A program made the position numbers and the translations under genes. Below the pieces are notes generated by a model. The model had not been told where the DNA came from. It saw nothing but the letters and a program-made list of their open reading frames with translations, and did not search any database. 6,336 nt of DNA from an uncultured Leptospiraceae bacterium (GTDB lineage Bacteria > Spirochaetota > Leptospiria > Leptospirales > Leptospiraceae): assembly GCA_937924465.1 (NCBI GenBank), contig CALDSP010000245.1, positions 1 to 6,336 on the forward strand. The letters are read 5' to 3'. This document shows, one piece after another, positions 1 to 4,336 of the stretch (the first letter of the stretch is position 1; each line of letters opens with the position of its first letter).

Positions 1-259
1 TAATTTTAATGACTGGGTGCTTTTTAGAAAAGTCCCAATTTTTTTCTAAATACAAACCTTTGAATAAACTTTCATTTCCTCTATAGGCTTCATAAAGTGT
101 ATCTAAAAATAAACTTTTTCCAAAACGTCTGGGTCGGCTTAAGAAGAAATATGTTCCTATGTTTGCAAGTCTTGCAATAAATTCTGTTTTATCTACATAG
201 TAATGGTTATCTAAAATGATTTTAGAAAAGGTTTGAACACCCAAAGGAAGTCTTTTCAT
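1..259 (-). CDS. AAA-ATPase-like domain protein, N-terminal fragment (cut by window edge)
   Basis: Translating the minus strand from the ATG at 259 gives 86 codons open to the window edge; the stop lies outside. The start MKRLPLGVQTF, then YYVDKT (about residues 20-25) and FFLSRPRRFGKSL (about 38-50), match the N-terminus of the AAA-ATPase-like family (PF09820). RRFGKSL is the degenerate P-loop expected to bind nucleotide. Full members are usually around 500 residues and often end in a PD-(D/E)XK nuclease-like domain, which cannot be seen here. The start is well fixed: the family N-terminus begins exactly there, and an in-frame stop lies 9-12 bases upstream (269-271). No Shine-Dalgarno precedes it. 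The gene is divergent from the thioesterase gene. The biological role of this family is unsettled; its members are often present in many copies per genome. The family call is firm and the function is open. Confidence 0.85.
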   Translation of the reverse strand, partial: MKRLPLGVQTFSKIILDNHYYVDKTEFIARLANIGTYFFLSRPRRFGKSLFLDTLYEAYRGNESLFKGLYLEKNWDFSKKHPVIKI

Positions 260-265
260 GATATA

Positions 266-295
266 ATTTTATTTTTTAAAAAAAGAAAAAGTCAA
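266..295 (-). promoter_or_regulatory. Probable sigma70 promoter for the AAA-ATPase-like gene
   Basis: Reading the minus strand, TTGACT (295-290) is followed after 18 bases by TAAAAT (271-266), each one mismatch from the sigma70 consensus. Transcription would be expected to start near 259-260, at or within a base or two of the ATG, so the message would have almost no leader. This fits the lack of a ribosome binding site. AT-rich DNA yields chance -10 matches, so the -35 element is the stronger evidence. Confidence 0.5.
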
Positions 296-331
296 GGGTT
301 TAATTCTCATTTTATTTTTGAAACCCCTTGA
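292..331. repeat. Imperfect inverted repeat between the divergent promoters
   Basis: The arm tcaagggttt (292-301) pairs with aaaccccttga (321-331) apart from one extra C, leaving 19 bases between them. Each arm supplies the TTGA of a -35 element: TTGACT on the minus strand and TTGAAG on the plus strand. It lies upstream of both genes, so it is unlikely to be a terminator. It could be a two-fold operator for a shared regulator, or simply similar promoter-upstream sequence. Confidence 0.5.
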
Positions 332-356
332 AGTTGTTACTACATTTTTCTGTAAT
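328..356 (+). promoter_or_regulatory. Probable sigma70 promoter for the thioesterase gene
   Basis: TTGAAG (328-333) and TGTAAT (351-356) are separated by 17 bases, the optimal sigma70 spacing; TGTAAT is one mismatch from TATAAT. Transcription would start near 363, giving an untranslated leader of about 87 bases before the ATG at 450. No better-spaced pair is visible between here and the start codon. Confidence 0.55.
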
Positions 357-433
357 CTAGTCCTAGTTCTTCTTGCATAAAAACGAATTCTATACACTGA
401 TTCTAAACTTACCGTTTGACGATTCAATTACAT

Positions 434-451
434 ATAAAAAATTGTTTTTAT
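434..451 (+). promoter_or_regulatory. A/U-only hairpin over the thioesterase start codon
   Basis: ATAAAAA (434-440) and TTTTTAT (445-451) are perfectly complementary around a four-base loop, and the second arm includes the first two bases of the ATG at 450-452. With no Shine-Dalgarno upstream, this is the most distinctive element in the initiation region. The stem is seven A-U pairs and therefore weak, so whether it affects translation is uncertain. Confidence 0.35.
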
Positions 452-1022
452 GAAAGAAAAAAAAATCTATATACCAAGTCAATTTAGCCAAGACTGGCAC
501 CATGAAAATTGTTATGGATGTGGAATTGAAAATCAATATGGTCTACATTTAAACTTTCCTTTTGATACAGAAAAAGGAGAGGTTGTTTTTAAAACAAAAC
601 TTGCTAAACAATTTGAGGGAGCACCAAACTATGCTCATGGAGGTGTGTTGGCTTCTATTTTAGATGAAGCTCAAGGAGTCCTTTGTTTTCATATAGGACA
701 TTTTGTCATGACAGATAGTCTTCATATTTACTATAAAAAAGCAGTACCTTTAGAAACAGAAATTGAAGTTCGAGCCCAAATGAGTTCAGTTCGAAATCGT
801 AGACTGTATACGAAAGCAATAATTTCTAACCCAACAACAAAAGAAATTTATACAATTTCAAATGCCAAATGGTACGATATGAAAGAAAAAGTCATTCGAA
901 GAATGTTTCAAACTACAACAATGGAAATTGAACTCTTATTAAAAGTTTTAGAAGTAAATAAAAAACGAGGAAAAGAAATTCGAAAACGGATAAAAGAATC
1001 TAAATTATATATTTCTAAGTAA
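450..1022 (+). CDS. PaaI/THEM4-like hotdog-fold thioesterase with basic C-terminal tail
   Basis: This 190-residue soluble protein has a single hotdog domain over about residues 15-145. It opens with CYGCG (21-25) followed by N-QYGL, the CxGCG-type motif of PaaI/THEM4-like thioesterases. It continues with NYAHGGVLASILDEAQG (60-76), where H63-G64-G65 and D72/E73 occupy the conserved active-site positions. The expected activity is hydrolysis of acyl-CoA or a related thioester in the cytoplasm; the substrate cannot be deduced. Family members usually end near residue 140-145, but this one continues through a helical, Lys/Arg-rich tail (about 148-190). There is no signal peptide, membrane segment or Shine-Dalgarno. 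The ATG is chosen because the family motif begins about 20 residues in and no other upstream start is evident. The gene is monocistronic, divergent from the ATPase-like gene and convergent with the cyclase operon, so context gives no pathway. Confidence 0.85.
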   Translation: MKEKKIYIPSQFSQDWHHENCYGCGIENQYGLHLNFPFDTEKGEVVFKTKLAKQFEGAPNYAHGGVLASILDEAQGVLCFHIGHFVMTDSLHIYYKKAVPLETEIEVRAQMSSVRNRRLYTKAIISNPTTKEIYTISNAKWYDMKEKVIRRMFQTTTMEIELLLKVLEVNKKRGKEIRKRIKESKLYISK

Positions 1023-1034
1023 GATTTTTTATAC

Positions 1035-1049
1035 TACAAAAGTTTTGTA
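1035..1049. terminator. Short A/T palindrome between convergent genes, possible weak terminator
   Basis: TACAAAA (1035-1041) and TTTTGTA (1043-1049) form a perfect palindrome around G1042, in the 35-base gap between the thioesterase stop and the stop of the convergent operon. A shared bidirectional terminator is expected at such a site. However, the stem is nearly all A-T and no clean T-run follows on either strand, so this is a candidate only. Confidence 0.25.
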
Positions 1050-1057
1050 ATCATTAT

Positions 1058-2203
1058 TTAAAACCTAAAATTCCAATGAAACTGGTATTCAGTAGAAAAT
1101 TGATTAGAATAAAAGTCTTTATAAGAATAAAAAAATAATTTAGGAAAAAGAGAAATTTCTTCTTCTTTCTTTACATTGTCTTTTTTCCACAATAAAGCAT
1201 CCAAGATATTTAAAGTATATATTACCCCAATTCCGATTATCGCTTGTCTGGTCAAATCAGCCTTATAATTTGCGACTTGAAACGCATTTTCGTTGTTTGC
1301 GAGTAAGGTTAAAAATCCAAGTCGGCTAGACGAAGGTAAAGTAGAAGAAAGAAGTCCAGATCTCAAAACAGTTTCATCATATTTCTTTTGTGCAGATTGA
1401 AAATCCCGCACAGTTCCAAAATAATATACAACCCCACCCATTAGTAAAATTCCAAATCCTACTGCTTTGAATTTATGCCCTTTATTCCATTGTCCAAGAC
1501 CAGGAAAGTAAGTAGACTGCCAAGCTTCTTTCCAATAAGGATAGGGTTCTTCAAACTCTGGCTTCTCTTCAAATTTTTCTGGTTCTTTTTTTGTAGGGGG
1601 TGGTTCGATTGTTTCTGCCACTTGTTCTTTTTTAGGTTTAACTTTTAAGAAATTTTTTATCTCTGTCTTTTTATTTGGAGAGTTTTCTAGAACTAAGTTA
1701 TACGTTCCAACTGGATAATCTTTCATATTCAAAGCAATTTGAAATTCAGACTCACTTATAATTTTTTTTTCTTGAATTGGAAAATTATTTCCCTGACTAG
1801 GAAAAAGAGAAACTTTCATTTTCTTTTTAAAGTTTTTTCCTGTAATAGAAAATTTTTTTACCTCTGTGCTTTCTTCCAATTCCAACTCTTTAGGTTCTAT
1901 AACTTCAGGAGGTAAAACTTTCAGTACACTAAAAGATTCCCATTCTGTATAAGTAACAATTTTTCCAAATTTGTTATAAACTCCTATCCTATGCTCATAA
2001 GTTCCTTCCTCTAAATTTTTGAGTTCAAAAAATGGTTTACCCACTTTTTCATCAAATACAATCTTTTGGTTTGAGTCTCGAATTTGTAAATGATAAGCTC
2101 TGGCTCCTTTCACTTCTTCCCACTCTAACATAAGTCCTGTAGAAGCAAATAAGGAATGAAAATTAAAGAAAGCTATGAGGAATAATAAAATTTTATTTTT
2201 CAT
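1058..2203 (-). CDS. Exported protein: fibronectin-like, IPT/TIG-like and DUF5683-like domains
   Basis: This 381-residue protein starts with a signal peptide: Lys-rich start, hydrophobic core about residues 5-19, likely cleavage after A20. There is no lipobox cysteine. Residues 24-93 resemble a fibronectin-III-like module (LEW...AYHLQI...LEEGTYEHRIGVYN). Residues about 98-188 resemble an IPT/TIG immunoglobulin-like fold (FSITGKNF). A Lys/Pro/Glu-rich linker follows (about 189-222). The C-terminal part matches the DUF5683 pattern: FPGLGQWNKG (233-242), hydrophobic segments at about 247-265 and 321-339, LNILDALLW (331-339) and a final phenylalanine. The function is unknown; it is probably anchored in the envelope with the N-terminal domains outside the cytoplasm. 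It is the last gene of the cyclase operon, 3 nt after the FecR-domain gene, with a strong Shine-Dalgarno. The signal peptide is clear, DUF5683 likely and the TIG call moderate. Confidence 0.75.
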   Translation of the reverse strand: MKNKILLFLIAFFNFHSLFASTGLMLEWEEVKGARAYHLQIRDSNQKIVFDEKVGKPFFELKNLEEGTYEHRIGVYNKFGKIVTYTEWESFSVLKVLPPEVIEPKELELEESTEVKKFSITGKNFKKKMKVSLFPSQGNNFPIQEKKIISESEFQIALNMKDYPVGTYNLVLENSPNKKTEIKNFLKVKPKKEQVAETIEPPPTKKEPEKFEEKPEFEEPYPYWKEAWQSTYFPGLGQWNKGHKFKAVGFGILLMGGVVYYFGTVRDFQSAQKKYDETVLRSGLLSSTLPSSSRLGFLTLLANNENAFQVANYKADLTRQAIIGIGVIYTLNILDALLWKKDNVKKEEEISLFPKLFFYSYKDFYSNQFSTEYQFHWNFRF

Positions 2204-2206
2204 ACT

Positions 2207-4336
2207 TCACTCCTCTAGATAGAATTTCTTTGGAGTTTTAATTTCTGGAGCAGAAGGTTTTTCTGAAAGATAAATAAAAAAACGAATCTTCCTTTCTTTG
2301 GCAGGAATAGTTCTTCCATCATCTAAATAACCAACTAAAACCCAATAAAACTCCCCTTCATCTAACTTAAACAAATCATCAAATTGATAGCGAGTTTTAT
2401 TTGTATTTTGTTTTGCAATTAACTTTCCTGTTTTAGAATATAACTCTACCTGAAAACTAGTAAATTTGTCACTAGCTCTCCATTCTAGATCTAGGAAATC
2501 TTTTTTGGACATATCTACTCTCTGATTCATTGCAGGAAAAACAGGGATTGGTGGTTCTATTTCTTTGACTGTAAAAAAACTAGGTTTACTTGTAACAACT
2601 GTAGATTCATCTTCATTTAATAACGTTACGCGCCAGTAGTACTTTCCTTGCTCTGTAAATTGTTTAGATACTGAATAAGACTGTAGTTTTTCTTTTAGGA
2701 GAATTTTTGTAAAGTTAGGGCTAGAAGACAACTCCCATAAAAAGTTAGGAGAATAATTTACTTTTTTCCATTGGAATAAAATCTCTTCCTTAATTTCAAA
2801 ATTTTGTCCATCCAAAGGAGTATCTAGTTGAAGTGACTCTAATTTTTGAATTTGAATTTTCCCAATTTTAGAAAAATTAGAACTTACACCTTCCTGCGTC
2901 GTCCCAGCCACTCGCCAATAAATAGAAGAAAGATTTTGAACAGGAAGCAGAACTTTTTTTTGATTAAAACTTGCTTTTTCAGAAGAAAGAATATTTTGAA
3001 ACTCTGGGTCAGAGGCAATTTGAATTACGTACTCTTTAAATTCGGGATTGTCCTTCCAATATAAATCATAACCTTTTTTAACTAAAATAATTTCATTCCA
3101 AATTTGATTTGGATTGATTAAAATAGGAGGTTCAGGATCTTTTTTTTGAATAAGAGCAAATGATAAAACAGGAGAGACTTCCCTAGAATCATCAATTTGA
3201 AATTCAGTGATTACTCTAGCGTAGTATTGTCCATTTTCCAAACCCTCTATTCCAACGAAGGTTTGATGAGTGGGAATAGATTTTACTAAATTACTAAAAT
3301 TTTCAGAATTGGAAATTTCTAAGTTATAATTTTTAACTCCCTCCGAACCTGTCCAAGCAAAGTTAATAATTGGAGGTTTTTGTATGTAAGTAAATTTTTG
3401 GTTTTGTTTAGGAGTTACAATTTTGGGAAGGGTTCTGGATAGAATTTGTAACTTATGAAAAGCACTTGCTTCTTTTTGTTTTTTTTGGGTATGTTCTCCC
3501 GTTACGCGCCAATAATAATGGCCTGGCTTTAAATTTAGACTAATTGAATTTGCTTGCACGGGAACGCTTTGTAAAATTTTACGAAATTTAGAATCATAAG
3601 AAAGTTCTAGATTTATTTTTTTTACTACCATATTAACTGACCAAGAAAAATCAATCTTTGCTGTCGAAGATTTGGTTGAAGTTATAAAAACTTCAGGAGG
3701 ACTAATAAGTTTGAAATTTGCTTCTTCTATGCTAACTTTATTATTTTCTACTTTTGCAACTTCATCTTTTTTTACTTCTTTTTCTTCGTTTTGTGTTTTT
3801 ACTTTTGCTTTTCCTTCTTTAACTTCAAGTTTTAAGTCTTCTTTGCTTATCTTTTCGAGTTTTAGATTTCCTTTTTCAACCTCTATAACTTTGTCACTGG
3901 AAGTAATTTTAATTGGAGTATTACTAGCTGTTCCTCCTTCTACAGACATGGAACCATAAGCAAAATCCAAATGAACTCCGTCAGTAAAATCTAAATAAAC
4001 CATGCTATTTTCACTTAGTAAAATTTTTGTTCCATCACTGAGCGTCAAAACTCCATCTGAAAAATCTGCACTTCGAATTGTGTCTCTATTACGAATTTGA
4101 ACTCCTGTTTCTACTTTATCCCATATGACTTCTTCGTCTGGTTTACGTTCAACAACTCGGTTTTTAAATGTTAAAATTCCAATTACAGGATTGTCTCCTT
4201 CTTTCCCTTTTTGAGTTAAATTTTTGTATAATAAAAAACTAAAGAAACATATAAGTAACAATAAAAATAAAATAATAAGTGGTGTTTTATCTCTTTGAGC
4301 TTCTTCTCTATTTATGGGTTCTTGTAAATACTCCAT
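2207..4336 (-). CDS. Membrane-anchored FecR-domain protein with five fibronectin-like modules
   Basis: The protein has 709 residues. A 19-residue cytoplasmic tail is followed by one membrane helix (about 20-37), and everything after that should be extracytoplasmic. Residues about 51-135 form a FecR domain (PF04773 type): V-GV-IRNRDTIRSADFSDGVLTLSDGTKILLSENS. A Lys/Glu-rich strand region (about 148-205) looks like a continuation of the FecR fold (VKEGKAKV...EVKKDEVAKV). Five divergent fibronectin-III-like modules follow to about residue 690, each with a YYWRV-type strand. Classical FecR proteins carry a cytoplasmic anti-sigma region of roughly 80 residues; there is no room for it here and no sigma gene adjoins, so a FecI/FecR signalling role is unlikely. 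A scaffold, adhesion or ligand-binding role next to the cyclase is inferred. The start is supported by GGAGG nine bases upstream; the gene overlaps the end of the cyclase gene by 29 nt. Confidence 0.85.
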   Translation of the reverse strand: MEYLQEPINREEAQRDKTPLIILFLLLLICFFSFLLYKNLTQKGKEGDNPVIGILTFKNRVVERKPDEEVIWDKVETGVQIRNRDTIRSADFSDGVLTLSDGTKILLSENSMVYLDFTDGVHLDFAYGSMSVEGGTASNTPIKITSSDKVIEVEKGNLKLEKISKEDLKLEVKEGKAKVKTQNEEKEVKKDEVAKVENNKVSIEEANFKLISPPEVFITSTKSSTAKIDFSWSVNMVVKKINLELSYDSKFRKILQSVPVQANSISLNLKPGHYYWRVTGEHTQKKQKEASAFHKLQILSRTLPKIVTPKQNQKFTYIQKPPIINFAWTGSEGVKNYNLEISNSENFSNLVKSIPTHQTFVGIEGLENGQYYARVITEFQIDDSREVSPVLSFALIQKKDPEPPILINPNQIWNEIILVKKGYDLYWKDNPEFKEYVIQIASDPEFQNILSSEKASFNQKKVLLPVQNLSSIYWRVAGTTQEGVSSNFSKIGKIQIQKLESLQLDTPLDGQNFEIKEEILFQWKKVNYSPNFLWELSSSPNFTKILLKEKLQSYSVSKQFTEQGKYYWRVTLLNEDESTVVTSKPSFFTVKEIEPPIPVFPAMNQRVDMSKKDFLDLEWRASDKFTSFQVELYSKTGKLIAKQNTNKTRYQFDDLFKLDEGEFYWVLVGYLDDGRTIPAKERKIRFFIYLSEKPSAPEIKTPKKFYLEE
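2210..2216 (-). promoter_or_regulatory. Shine-Dalgarno AGAGGAG inside the end of the FecR-domain gene
   Basis: On the minus strand AGAGGAG (2216-2210) stands six bases before the ATG at 2203. It overlaps the last codons of the upstream gene, whose TGA stop (2209-2207) lies between this site and the start codon. A ribosome finishing the FecR gene stops directly over the next initiation site, which implies translational coupling and fixes the start of the downstream gene. Confidence 0.8.
2267..3703 (-). repeat. Five tandem divergent fibronectin-III-like modules (protein-level repeat)
   Basis: Within the FecR-domain protein, residues about 212-299, 304-395, 402-497, 503-590 and 595-690 share one pattern. 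Each has a proline-rich opening, a W near the start of a strand, then Y-LEIS-D-F, then L--G-YYWRV. The hallmark strand reads YYWRV (274-278), YYARV (371-375), IYWRV (472-476), YYWRV (566-570) and FYWVL (663-667). Module boundaries are approximate. At DNA level the copies have diverged, apart from a shared 12-base stretch at 2624-2635 and 3500-3511 that encodes WRVT. Confidence 0.7.

Noticed and set aside
416..438. TTGACG (416-421) with TATAAA (433-438) as a second promoter for the thioesterase gene
   Set aside because: The spacing is only 11 bases, too short for sigma70; the 17-base-spaced pair at 328-356 is better.
2141..2203. Lipoprotein signal peptide for the 381-residue protein
   Set aside because: There is no cysteine near the end of the hydrophobic core; the pattern fits an ordinary cleavable signal peptide.
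2846..3064. 72-codon plus-strand open frame within the FecR-domain gene
   Set aside because: Antisense to fibronectin-like modules, low complexity, no supporting signals.
2624..3511. Shared 12-base stretch at 2624-2635 and 3500-3511 as a DNA repeat element
   Set aside because: Both copies encode the WRVT of the YYWRV strand in fibronectin-like modules, so the match is explained by protein-level repetition.
3672..3959. Plus-strand open frame antisense to the FecR-domain gene
   Set aside because: Its Ser/Phe/Thr-rich composition is what the complement of a Lys/Glu-rich coding stretch gives; no ribosome binding site or recognisable domain.
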